Source: Rhynchopus sp. YZ270_cl-10 (taxonomy: Eukaryota; Euglenozoa; Diplonemea; Diplonemida; Diplonemidae). From it: DNA of 64,000 nt. How positions within the stretch are numbered: position 1 is the stretch's first letter; the number at the start of each line of letters is the position of its first letter. Position numbers and translations under genes: made by a program. Of the stretch, positions 41,576-52,960 are shown in pieces. Below the pieces are notes generated by a model that had not been told where the DNA came from, did no database searches, and saw nothing but the letters and a program-made list of their open reading frames with translations. The stretch lies in contig OZ037912.1 in assembly GCA_964035575.1 (NCBI GenBank), forward strand, positions 1,116,001 through 1,180,000, written 5' to 3'.

Positions 41576-42474
41576 CTGGGGCACCTGCCCCCTCCCCGCC
41601 TACGACACCACCATCACTGCGCGTGCCGCTCAGTGGACCTCGCCCCGACGACGCCTGCGTAACAATACCGCCACCCCTGCCACCCCTACAAGCCTTGTGC
41701 GACGGGGAACGCCAAGGCAGCGCATCACCATCGTGTCCCCTCCCGTTCTACCAGAACCTGAGCCGCCTGCACTGCCTGATACAGTGCCCGACAAACCGCC
41801 CTGAGCCTGGCCCCACCGCCCCAAAAGGGCGTCAATCAAGAAGAAAACGCTCAACTTCCCCCGAGCATGAAACGAGAATAAAGCGGACTAGAACCGCCCA
41901 CCCACAACGTCTGCTTCGCCCCCATGTGATGATGGACCGGTGGGGAGCAACCTTAGCGTCATCAGTGCGACATCTCCCACACAGGAGATATCATCAGCGT
42001 GTTCATCAGCGGTTACTTAACAGCGTTTTGAAAAGTGGAGTTCATCCTCGGGTGTCCACACTAAGACAACCCAGTTTTCAAAATAAAAAACAGAACACTG
42101 GGGAGAGGAGCAAGGTAGCGCTGCCGCCTCGTGGCAAACTGGTTAGTGCTTTCGCACCGTTCACACTTGTACTGAATATGCGAGACGTCTTCCCAGTTGC
42201 ACGTCACGTCGATAAAATCCAGCGCCGAGTTGTACGCACTCCCGATGCTGGACACCATAGTGTTCTCCTGTATGCAGCTGTCAGATGGCGCATGATAGCA
42301 AGTAGTAACGCTGCAAACACAAAAACACCTCCATTTGGAGTTCCGGTAAGGTATGCACTAGAGTTCCGAACTGCGCCGCAGGCCCCCAATTGCATAGGGG
42401 GGTCTGGGGGGCGTATGCTTTACGCCCCCCAGTGGGGGGTTTGGGGGGTTCGGGGGGCGAAGCCCCCCGGCGAT
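41576..42474. other. Element interior with repeat C
   Basis: Proline-rich frames with no recognised domain. Repeat C lies at 42033-42090 and is followed by a G/C-run stretch (42400-42470). Confidence 0.35.
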
Positions 42475-42720
42475 TTTTTTTGGCCTGAAATTTGCCTTTG
42501 CCAAAATCAAAAATGAGTTTTGTGAAGGAATTTGCTAAGGAAAACACCCAATAATAGGCCACTGCAGCAGTGCATATGATTCACCCACAGATGCTCAAAA
42601 CATCAAAATTTTGCCGTTTTTTGCATTTTTCGGTGCACAAGGTCCCAAGGTCAGGCCCAAAAAAAAAATTTTTTTTTCCAGGCTTGAAAAAGTAGTTGTC
42701 GAAAAAAAAATTTTTTTTTT
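42475..42720 (+). repeat. 245-bp internal direct repeat, copy 1
   Basis: Nearly identical to 43108-43352, including GAAATTTGCCTTTGCCAAAA and CACCCAATAATAGGCCACTG. The spacer between the copies has inverted AGGCTTG/CAAGCCT words next to long A and T runs. Confidence 0.85.
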
Positions 42721-43107
42721 TTTTTGAAAATTTTTTTCTCGACATCTACTTTTCCAAGCCTGGGAAAATACCGGTAGGGGTACGTCATAGAGTAAAAACC
42801 AATGTAGGAAAATACCAGTTCTTTTTCCAGGCTTGAAAAAGTAGATGTCGAAAAAAAATTTTTGGTCGAAAAAAAAAAAATTTTTTTTTTGGACCCTCGG
42901 ACCACCTGGCGGGGCCTGTGTTGAAGAAATGTTGAAAAAAAACCGAAAATTTGGGCTCAAATGGGCATTTTCATGCAGGACCTCTGAAATGTGAATGATT
43001 CGTTTTTTGGGCAGAGAAGTGCGTTTTAGGTGCCCACAGAAGGCCAAAACATCAATTTTTTTGTGTTTTTGGCATGTTTGGACACCCAAGGACCTACTAC
43101 CGGGGGT

Positions 43108-43352
43108 GACTTTTTTTTGGCCTGAAATTTGCCTTTGCCAAAATCAAAAATGAGTTTTGTGAAGGAATTTGCTAAGGAAAACACCCAATAATAGGCCACT
43201 GTAGCAGTGCATATGATTCACCCACAGATGCTCAAAACATCAAAATTTTGCCGTTTTTTGAATTTTTCGGTGCACAAGGTCCCAAGGTCAGGCCCAAAAA
43301 AAAAATTTTTTTTTCCAGGCTTGAAAAAGTAGTTGTCGAAAAAAAAAAAATT
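43108..43352 (+). repeat. 245-bp internal direct repeat, copy 2
   Basis: Second copy of the repeat at 42475-42720. The differences are mainly homopolymer lengths and single bases. Confidence 0.85.
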
Positions 43353-44385
43353 TTTTTTTTTTTTTTGAAAATTTTTTTCTCGACATCTACTTTTCCAAGC
43401 TTGGAAAAAAAACTGATATTTACTGGTATTAACTGGTATTAACTGAGATTTGACGTAGCCTCCAAAAAAAAAAAAATCCCGGAAAAACACACCGGAAACC
43501 TCAACTTCACGCTTCGCATCGTCCAAGGATAGACAGTTGTTACCAACTTGTTGAAATGTGATTCCCAACCCCAAACCAAGAATGATCACAAATAATTATA
43601 CCCTCTCCCACTTTTTCGGTTCAACATCCATACTTCGGCACATTTCCCATACACCCCACATACACACTCCCATCATCGACATACAGCGACTGGGGGGTGA
43701 CGGGGACTCGCCGGATTTGTACACTCGTCAAAAATTGCACGATAAAAAAAAAACTAATTATGTGAAATTATTACCAGATAATTACACTTAGGTGTGTTTT
43801 TTGTCACTTGTTCCCTAAACCCACTCGCTTCGCTCGTGGGTTTAGGTCACTCGTGACAAAAAACACACCTGCGTGTAATTATGGGGTAATAATTACCCAA
43901 TAATTATATATATTTTTTTTCAAAAATCGGGCGTGGTAGGTCATAAAGTGGCCCAAAAAATCCAAAGAAAACCTCAGATTGACCAAATGGTGAAAAAAAT
44001 TGTCAAGTCAAATTTCAGCCAAAATACGGTCATTAGACCCCCACAGATGCTTAAAAGTGCCAAATTTTGCTTTTAATGGCCTCAAATCGTCGAAATTAGC
44101 CCTATATAGGGGCCAAAAAAAAATTCGAGAGTCCCTTTCCCTGGGAGGCAATAGCCAGGCAATGACCACGGGAGCACCCCTCGTAATTACGAGGGGTGCC
44201 CTCGTAATTACGAGGGCACCCCTCGTCATGACGTCGTAATGCCGTCGTCGTGACGAGGGAAACCCCACGTCATGACGTCGTCATTACGAGGGGGTGCCCG
44301 CGTCGTGACGACGTCATTGCGCGCGTAATTTCCCACGTAATTTCCCTCGTCCCTCGTCACGTAATGTCATGACGAGTCCATGGTG

Positions 44386-44944
44386 TGGGTGATGACTGCA
44401 CCCAAAACCCGTTTCCGGAATCCACCCAGAAAGTAGTGGGGCCAATTTAATAAAATGGACAAGTTTTTCGGAGTTAAATTTTCACGACTTTTTCTTCGAT
44501 ACAATTTTATACATACTTTTTTGGGCCCACCTCAAAAAGGGTCACACAATGGGTGCCAGGTGTACCACTAACTCAGGCGTCAGTGGCGCAGGCTTATCTA
44601 CCTCCACCCCTGACTGGTGGGAATAGTGGCATGTATACAGAAAAACGGACAAAATTTTAGTGACTGACATTTTGCAACTGTCACGGAGAGGCCCTGGCCA
44701 AACATGGCGTGTTAGGGGAAATATATACGCCGCACAGCTGCAGTCAAAATGTCAGACCGGGTTTTCATTTTACCCTTTTGTGCTCCGCCACCGACACTCC
44801 CATTTTCTGTACTTCAGGCAATAATCATTGCGTGGAAGCGTGCAATGCAACAAACGGTCGAGATCTGATCAAGCGGAACGGATTTATTTTCACAAAAATA
44901 TGAATCCATACCCAAATGGTAAATTGACAAAAAATTACCATAAT
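44386..44944. other. Spacer between two large elements
   Basis: No gene or repeat recognised. Confidence 0.4.
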
Positions 44945-45588
44945 TATACATAGCGCTCCAATTAGACTCTAACTAGATAATTAGAGTCGGCAGTTCGAGT
45001 ATAATTAGAGTCTTTAAACACGGCATCCATAAGCCCTTACCAGGACCTACCCCCGGGGGAAAAAATACCACCTCCCACCTCTTACATTAAGCCCTTAATT
45101 TTAAGGCACTCTAAAATTAAGGGCTTAATTTAAGCCCTTAATTTTAGAGTGCCTTAAAATTAAGGGCTTAATTTAAGGGCTTAATTTCTTACTAAGGGCT
45201 TACTAAGGGCTTACTAAGGGCTTACTAAGGGCTTACTAAGGGCTTACTAAGGGCTTACTAAGGGCTTACTAAGGGCTTACCAAGAGTGTACCAAGAGTGT
45301 ACTAAGAGTGTACTAAGAGTGTACAGGGGATCATTAGGTGTAGTTTTGTACCTGGGTAAAATTGATGGGGGGGGAGGAGGCGGGGGTTTTTTTAGAATAA
45401 GTTAAAGAAATACATCCCCCCCCTTTTTTTTAATTGTCATTGTATCTCGTAACCTCTACAACTCTTTTACGGCAAGGAACCGGATGAGGTACTACTTCCG
45501 AACTGAGGAAGGGCAGACTTTTACTTTCTTTTTTGCCTGGAGGGGGTACGGGGCGGCCTCTTGTTTGTTTGTTTGTTTGTTTGTTTTT

Positions 45589-45892
45589 TTTTTTTTTTTT
45601 TTGAAAACTTGGTTGTATTTGTGTAGCCACCCTAGAGTGTGCTCCACTATTTTTTTGATAAATTGTTGGAGTAGTGTAGTTGCCTCGGTTGTGTTGCCAC
45701 AGTTGTGCAATCCACTGTCTATAATAGACGTCTAGCCCGACCTGGCTGTTTTCTGGCTTTGATTTAAAACAAAAAGGTGTGGTTACGTATCCGGGGGGCG
45801 GGGGCGGGTTATTTATAATTTTTTTTTATAAATTGTTGGAGTAGTGTAGTTGCCTCGGTTGTGTTGCCACAGTTGTGCAATCTCCACTGTCT
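45589..45892 (-). repeat. Repeats B, B and C in inverted orientation
   Basis: On the minus strand: repeat B (45892-45828), a second repeat B (45720-45656), then repeat C (45652-45589) ending in an A-run. Adjacent B and C units suggest they can be linked parts of one larger unit. Confidence 0.6.
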
Positions 45893-46513
45893 TTTTTTTG
45901 AATAGATAAAAGAAATAAATTTCTTTTTATTTAAAACAAAAAGGCACTACACTCCGTTTTTCCAAAACAGGGGAGGTGGGGGGCGGGCTTTGATTTATGG
46001 GGGTGGGGCTTGCATTCCATCATTCTCGAAGCTTTTATTTTTCCTATTTTATATTTTTTTTTTTCAAGTCCCTCTTTAGCGGCTGACCATTCTCCCATTT
46101 GCCAAATGGGCACCTCCAAAGTAGTTCTTGTTGGTCGGCTGTGGTCTTTTTTTTTTTGTGGACTCCCCTTCCCTCTATTCCCCACCCCTCATGGATGGGT
46201 TTTTCTATATTGATATCTGCTGTTTTGTTGTTGTAGTCTTTTTGGTCGAAGAGGGTACTGGCTGACGACACTAGGGACCTCCTTGGTCCAGAGCTGTGAC
46301 GACGTCTAGCACGTCCCGGCTGTACACTGTCGGCCTGAAAAACAGGACCGAATCTAGGCAAAATGAACGAAAGGAAAATAGCCAAAAAGTAAGCAAGGGG
46401 GTAAAGGTGTCAATGTCGATGACGTGGGGGCGGAGTGGGAGGGAAGGGCGACGGATCGTGATGGTCGGGGCGCGCGGACCGAGTGGTGGGAAGTGAGGTG
46501 CGACTTCTTCTTT

Positions 46514-49500
46514 CTACTGCTGCTGTGCAAACAATTCCATGGACTCATCATACGTCGGAGGTGAATAGTCGCAGTCCATTTCGCTTACTTCGTCGTCTTC
46601 ATCAGTCGCAGGTTTCCCAGACAAGGGACAAACTGATGGAAAACCATGACGTAACCTTGCACTTCTTTTGAAGTGATTGGTTATGTCTTGATTGACACAA
46701 AAGAAAGCCATCCTCGACATCCCAGTGGCGCTTGCTCCCCCACAACGTTGTTCGGCCGGCCCCTTTACAATGCTGAAGGCACTGTCAGACACTGTCGCAG
46801 AACCCTGCACGATAACAAGATCCAATGCTAAGGTTCTGAGCACACCTTCCTTGTATTTCACCCAGAACTCCTCGGGGGATTTCGTTTTTGGGAACTTGTT
46901 CAGTTCTACTTTTTTTTTGTACTCCTCCCAGTCTGCTTCAGGAACTGTTTCGAAGTCGGGAAGAACCAAGCACAAGTCGCTGTAGGAAAAGGCCTTTTTT
47001 TGGAGAAGTAGAAACCGAAGTGAAGTTGGGTTGAGGTGTCTGAGAGCAAACCAGAAATTGTACGAACTTTCTGCTTTGTTTCCCCACCAACGGTTCTTCA
47101 AGTCTTCAGCAAAAAGGGCGGCGGTGGGATGGGCTTTTTCGAACGATTCCTTTTTCAGCTCTTTGTCGTATTTTTCTGCCTCCTCCTTTGTCTTCTTCTT
47201 GCCTTTTTCCACATCCTGTGTGTTTTTTTTTTTTTTTTTTTGGGACATGCAATGTACAAAGAAAGTTTTCCCCCCTTTTCACCTCTTTCCCCCACATAGA
47301 CAGCCCATGTCTGAAATTCGGAAAGTACAATATTGGTGTGTTCCGGGGTATCGGAAAATACAAATTTTCACCAATCTTCACCAATCTTCACCAATTTTCA
47401 CAAATTTTCACAACATAAGTTTTGGCCATTTTTTTGTGAAGAATTGTGAAGAGTTGTGAATAGTTGTGAAAAGTTGTGAAGAGTTGTGAATTGAAATGAA
47501 AATTTGGATGAAAAAAACACAGATGTTGTGAAGAGTTGTGAACAGTTGTGAAGAGTTGTGAATTGGAGGGAAAAAAAGGGGGGTGTTTTTTTCCAGGGGT
47601 TTTTGCAGGACTGGTCAGGTAAAGTGTGCTGTGCAGAGGGCTAGCTAGCCTGGGTCCGTGGGTCAAGCTGACCGTACCACCCCACCCCCTGTGCGGAGGA
47701 GGACGACGGAAGTCCGCGGCGTGTTCGTTTGTTGCCTTTTTTTTTCAACATGTTCGCAACTCTCAAGAAAGTAGCGTACCGTGCGCCTGCGACGCAGCTA
47801 AAAATTACGAGCGGTAGCCCACAGCTCTACCCGAAATGTTGCGTACCGTGGCTTCGCTAGAAAAGTTTTGTACCAGTGGCACTACCACTTTTCCCCCTGT
47901 TTTTTGTACCGTTTTACCCAAAACACAGCTGGGCACAACTAGCACCCTACTCACCTGAACTGTGCCTTTATTAGGCACAATTTCAGCACACTTTCAGCAC
48001 AAGTACACACAATTAACCACAATTACACCTAAGTTGCTCTGGGGGAAATAATGGTACACCACCCGACAGGACTACTGTACTGTACTGTACTGTACTGTAC
48101 TGTACTGTACTGTACTGTACTGTACTGTACTGTACTGTACTGTACTGTACTGTACTGTACTGTACTGTACTGTACTGTACTGTACTGTACTGTACTGTAC
48201 TGTACTGTACTGTACTGTACTGTACTGTACTGTACTGTACTGTACTGTACTGTACTGTACTGTACTGTACTGTACTGTACTGTACTGTACTGTACTGTAC
48301 TGTACTGTACTGTACTGTACTGTACTGTACTGTACTGTACTGTACTGTACTGTACTGTACTGTACTGTACTGTACTGTACTGTACTGTACTGTACTGTAC
48401 TGTACTGTACTGTACTGTACTGTACTGTACTGTACTGTACTGTACTGTACTGTACTGTACTGTACTGTACTGTACTGTACTGTACTGTACTGTACTGTAC
48501 TGTACTGTACTGTACTGTACTGTACTGTACTGTACTGTACTGTACTGTACTGTACTGTACTGTACTGTACTGTACTGTACTGTACTGTACTGTACTGTAC
48601 TGTACTGTACTGTACTGTACTGTACTGTACTGTACTGTACTGTACTGTACTGTACTGTACTGTACTGTACTGTACTGTACTGTACTGTACTGTACTGTAC
48701 TGTACTGTACTGTACTGTACTGTACTGTACTGTACTGTACTGTACTGTACTGTACTGTACTGTACTGTACTGTACTGTACTGTACTGTACTGTACTGTAC
48801 TGTACTGTACTGTACTGTACTGTACTGTACTGTACTGTACTGTACTGTACTGTACTGTACTGTACTGTACTGTACTGTGCAGAAATTTGACAGACTGCAC
48901 TGCCCTATACACAGACTTTCTGGATTCCAAAGTCGAATTTCTTGTACTAGCTATGCTCCCTGGTTAATGGCTATAGCGATGTGCCTCTTATTGACCCTCT
49001 TATAGGACTCGAATTGTGCTCTAACTGCCGAATGCTCTAATTAGAGTCTGATTAGAGCGCAATGCATATTTAACCGGTGTTTAAAAACAAGGAGCCAGAC
49101 AGTTCACCTTCGGGCATAAGGCGTGCCCCGGCAGAATATCGTTTTGATCCCGTTAACTACGGTGCCACAGTTGGCCCAGCTGGTCACTTTATTCCAAGGA
49201 AGTCAAAAAACCGTGAATGAGGGAACGATAAATAAGGGTAACTGAAGGGGGAAATTGAATTTTGATGAGCCCAAAAACAAGGTTTTATTGTCCCGTTGTC
49301 AAAATCTCTGCCCACACCCACTCCCCGAGAGAACCAACAATTCTCTAGCTGACTTCTTTAATAATCCCCACCAAAAAGGCGGATAAGACGAAAGGAGACG
49401 AAGTAACCGCCAAGGACTCACCAGTGCGTCGATCCAAAAAGAGGTCCATCATGTGTGAGAGATGCAAAACAACCACCGCCATAATGGAATTAACCTGTAG

Positions 49501-52500
49501 GTTAACCTCACACAGGACAGTCTCGTCGCCCACAAAGGTCAATATTACACTCCGGATTCTGGGGACAATTTTTGGCCGAAAATGGGCCGCCTATTAGTGA
49601 CCGGGCTCATATTTTCCGAAAGGGTAAATTGCGATAACACGTATACTTTTTTTTTTTTGATTTGCGATAACACGTACACAAAAAGTATACGTGTTTTCGC
49701 GAATAAAAACGTAAGTGTTTTCCCAGGTACCCAAGTACACAGGTACACAGGTAAGTCGTCACACAGACAACCACAGCCAACCCGCCAGTCACTGAAAAGT
49801 GACCAGACAGTCCACTTGACAAATACAAAGTGTCCACGTGGGGCATCCATGCACTGAGGAGATAATGATCCAACAATTTACAAGAAAACATTACTTAACC
49901 TACTGCTGGAAATTGCCAGGTCGTAGTAACACACAAAGTGTGCCTCCGTTCGGGAATACCGGATATTCTAGAGACCAAAAGGCCTCTTCCGCTAGTCAAG
50001 GTATAACCGAATGAACGGCCCAAGACCCCCGTGGAGAAGTTAAATGTTGTAATGCTATCAAGTACAAACTGCGACCACTGTCTTACCCTCCTCAATGCAT
50101 GGTGGAAGATGTCTTTGACAACAAATATCCTGTAGCCAGGTACCCAGGTTCCCAGACCCACGCAGTGGCACATTACCGCAAGTGTGAGTGACCCACACAG
50201 ACGGAATGTCCAACCAACGTCCTCCAAAAGGTGTCCTGTACCTACCTGGGTACCTGGGTGCCCAGGCACCACCCAGACTTCGCCACTTCACAACTCTTCA
50301 CAACTCTTCACAACTCTTTACAACTCTTCACAACTCTTCACAACTTTTCACAACTTTTCACAACTTTTCACAACTCTTCACAACTCTTCACATACACGTT
50401 TTTGTGAAAATTTGTGAAGAGTTGTGAATAGTTGTGAAGAGTTGTGAAGAGTTGTGAATTGAAATGAAAATTTGTATTTTTCGATACCCCGGAACACACC
50501 AAATATGATAATATTTTTTAAAAAAAATGTGGATGCATCAATGCAAAACAAGAACGATCAAAAAGAAAGAGACACAAGCATACTTTTCTCTGGAGAAACG
50601 CTGGCTCTGACTCAGACTCTCCATTGAGTTTCCCAAGTTTTGTGATTGCTTCTTCAATGTCTTTCCAGACAGATGTACCGTGGCCTTCTTGCGAAAAATT
50701 TGAGTATTTTTGAAATAATACTCTGAGGGGCTCTGTGCATTTACACAACTCCTCCAGCTCCACTCGAAGTCCGTGCAACTGAAGGTCGCGAAGCAGCAAA
50801 GCTAGCTCCTTCAGGCTCTCAGAGGGGTATTGCTGCTTTCGTATTTCTTGTGCAACGAACGTAAAGAGCAGAGGTGCTCTGTCCAGGAGATGGGAGAAAA
50901 TTAAAATGTGGTTCACGTAGCGGGTATCGCACAGCAACGGGCACCTCTCCACCTTGGACTGCTCCTTCACCTGCACCTGAACACCCTGCACTACCTTTTC
51001 CGTTGCCTCCAGAAGATCGGGGAATGTCAGAGCATTCTCTATGGTGCTCCTTTCTGTGGGTTTGATGACTGCGCTCAAGACTTCGCCCTTCAAACTTTGA
51101 AGAGCGGACTCTTTTTCGGATGTCGATCCCTCTTCGTCTACACCCTGCAGCTTCTCCAGTAACTGCACAAGATCTCCTGCGGGTGCAGCGGCAGCGGAGA
51201 ACTGGTGCTCTGTCCACCTTGCGGCCCTGTCACTGCACCCCTCTCCCAGCATGTTGCTGAGAAGCTTTGCCACCCTGTATCCGCGCACCCCCTGAAGCAT
51301 CCGTGTTTCGGCTGCCTTGTACAGGCCTCCGTAGAGGTCGAACACCTTCATCACATTGTTGCACATGTGCGCGATGCAGGCAACCCATACAATCCCTGTT
51401 ATTTGAGTTAGTAGCAGTAGTGGTTGTGATCCACTAACATACCTAAAAGTAGAGCAAGCGTACGGGACAAGGCCCCGTTTTTCCCCCCGCGATCGCTCCG
51501 CAACAGAAACGGGAGCCCAACCCCCAGTTGTTCCAACTCTTGCAATATCGCTTCCTTCAGCTGGTCAGCCCTCTCCACCGGTTTTTTGGGAATAAGAAAA
51601 AGAGACACGCCGACTGACCTTCCCACAAGAGACACAGACGTGGACTTGAAGGTACCGACCGTCCCGTCATCGTGGAACAATGAATACCTCTTGCCCTGGA
51701 GACGTTCCTTGACGTTTCTCCGGGCTTCTTCCCAGAGGGTTGCACTGTGTTTGGCCACTGCAGTGGTGATGTTGGGCACCGCAGCTGGAATCCGGACTCC
51801 TGCGAGTGGCTCCAGTGCAACTTGCAGGCGTGCGGGGGCGACACCACTGAACAGAGAGCCTCTGGCAAGTTTCAGAGCGATGGCCGACGCGTCGACCTTC
51901 CACATCTCCGTCAAGTTGTCATCCTTGAGGGTGTTCTGCTCTGCCGCGTTCTTCTTCCCCGCATGTCGTGTGCCTTCAATATGGTCACACACATCTTTCA
52001 CCTGGGCTTTTGGTGACCATGCGTGGCAACATATAGTACACACGATGATCTCCTGGTCGGGTGCCCAGCTCGCCTCGATTGCCCGTCGGTTTTTTATTTC
52101 CTTGGGCATCGAGGAAACCTTGGTGATCGAGAGGTCGGCCTCGTTTTCAATCACCAGGTTTGTGAGCGACCTTCCTAACGGCCTGCTGTTCTTCTCGACT
52201 GGCTCTGCTGGTGCGTTCGGAGTCTTTGGGTTTTCGTTCGGGGTCTGTGGGTGTTCGGGGTCTTCTGTGTGTTCTTGTGCGGGGCCGACGGAGGCCGCTA
52301 TCAACCCGTCGCTCAGCTTCCTCCTCTTGACGGTTTCCTCCCCTGGCTGTCTTCCTCTTCCTTGCGCCTTCCTCTTCACCTTCTCAACCGCGATACCATT
52401 GGCGATCAAGGCCTTGTTTCCCCCTGTCGGAGTGCCCAATCTGGTCGCAGCATCCACCAACTCTTGCTTGGGCTTCTTCACCAACTGGTTCGCGACGTCA

Positions 52501-52601
52501 TCCACCATTTGTGAGGCCAGTGGGGTCTGACTGAAGTCTTCGTCCTCGTCGCTGCTTTCGTCCGCCGGATGTTTATCAGGTCTCTTCGATTTCGGCGGCA
52601 T
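46514..52601 (-). CDS. hAT transposase gene, three exons
   Basis: The exons I infer are 52601-51443, 51395-50584 and 47215-46514. Together they total 2,673 nt in one frame, 890 residues. Order: acidic/basic N terminus; SAP-like segment (QELVDAATRLGTPTGGNKAL); a C2H2 BED-like finger (CTICCHAW to HIEGTRH); the RNase H-like core with Asp in HDDGTVGTF and SDRGGKN and the CIAHMCN motif; a helical insertion; and the C-terminal hAT dimerisation region (GSATVSDSAFSIVKG). Such proteins cut and paste DNA between hAT ends. The phase-1 first intron and phase-0 second intron restore the frame exactly. The gene appears whole despite a 3.2-kb insertion inside its second intron. It is the only clear minus-strand gene in the window. 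Confidence 0.82.
47772..47862 (+). repeat. GCGTACCGTG repeat, partial copy
   Basis: TAGCGTACCGTGCGCCTGCG and TGTTGCGTACCGTGGCTTCG, the words that define the 275-bp repeats at 57018-57291 and 58082-58359. Confidence 0.65.
48073..48877. repeat. Tandem array of TACTG, 161 units
   Basis: 805 bp of perfect pentamer containing the palindrome GTAC (TACTG read in phase as GTACT). Not one variant unit is seen, which suggests recent expansion or active homogenisation. Frames through it are artefacts. Confidence 0.98.
48885..49085 (+). repeat. Repeat block inverted at 54420-54590
   Basis: Shared words ACTTTCTGGATT, TAGCTATGC, GGCTATAGC, GACCCTCTTATAGGACTC and CTCTAATTAGAGTCT. The block is an internal copy of the 11-kb element's right-hand region. 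Confidence 0.7.
49086..49844. other. Interior of element T, nothing recognised
   Basis: No gene is seen. Inverted CGATAACACGTATACTTTT-type words occur at 49632-49700, with a short run of the ACAGGTAC word near 49735. Confidence 0.4.
51396..51442 (-). other. 47-nt spliceosomal intron 1 of the hAT transposase
   Basis: Donor GTATGT, branch site TACTAAC 10 bases before the end, acceptor AACAG. Removing it joins LALLLG to IVWVACIAHMC in frame. The signals are as strict as in yeast, so the host spliceosome likely expects them. Confidence 0.85.
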
Positions 52602-52960
52602 TTTGTTCACAAAAAAAAAAAAAAAGGGGGGGGTTTATCTGTTTAGGTTGGAGATAGATATTTGTCGTTACCGTTAACCGTAGGCTTTTAATCTTCTCCC
52701 ATCTTCGTGCTCTACTCCGCAGGTGAAGGAGCAGTCCCAGCTGGAGAAGTGCCTGTTGCTGTGCGATACCCGCTGCGTGAACTGCATTTTAATCTTTCTC
52801 CCATCTTCGTGACAATTTTAATCTTCTCCCATCTTCGCGACAGAACACCTCTACTCCGCAGGTGAAGGAGCAGTCCCAGCTGGAGAAGTGCCCGTTGCTG
52901 TGCGATACCCGCTGCGTGAACTGCATTTTAATCTTCTCCCATCTCCTGGACAGAGCACCT
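52602..52960 (+). repeat. Junction between the inverted transposase copies with a tandem duplication
   Basis: The segment around 52690-52800 (GGTGAAGGAGCAGTCCCAGC, CCCGCTGCGTGAACTGCATT) is repeated at about 52857-52950. It is transposase exon 2 sequence in + orientation, so the junction of the head-to-head copies has been locally duplicated. Confidence 0.75.

Larger units (their letters stand above)
38441..44385. mobile_element. 5.9-kb TIR element with TAATTACGAGG palindromes
   Basis: Terminal inverted repeats CACCATGGACTCGT and ACGAGTCCATGGTG. Next to each end are clusters of CCCTCGTAATTACGAGGG palindromes (38500-38575 and 44175-44300) and ATGACGTCGTCATGACG words. The interior is a mosaic: blocks shared with the 12726-14776 element, a CATGT array, hairpins, a 245-bp internal direct repeat and weak coding remnants. 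No intact transposase is visible, so it is probably non-autonomous or has captured unrelated DNA. Superfamily unknown. Confidence 0.65.
47334..50501. mobile_element. TIR element T, 3,168 bp, 5-bp target duplication AATAT
   Basis: Ends TGGTGTGTTCCGGGGTATCG and its inverted copy are flanked by AATAT on both sides (47329-47333 and 50502-50506). The other transposase copy has the empty site. Next to both ends are palindromic arrays of TTCACAACTC/GAGTTGTGAA words (47350-47565 and 50283-50460). The interior carries a TACTG array, AATTAGAGT repeats and an inverted copy of 31400-31790. No transposase is visible. Superfamily not assigned. Confidence 0.85.
47216..50583 (-). other. Intron 2 of the hAT transposase, 3,368 nt
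   Basis: Donor GTATGC after LQRK and acceptor ACACACAG before DVEKGKKK, phase 0. Without the inserted 3,168-bp element and its 5-bp duplication the intron would be about 195 nt. The second transposase copy has the same intron at 53249-53964. Confidence 0.75.

Noticed and set aside
42118-42180. tRNA-like box A (TGGCAAACTGGTTAGTGC)
   Set aside because: There is no matching box B or cloverleaf downstream on either strand; at most it is a tRNA-derived fragment.
45185-45290. TTACTAAGGGC repeats as telomeric DNA
   Set aside because: The 11-mer is not a known telomere unit, lies internally and has an inverted counterpart at the other end of the same transposon.
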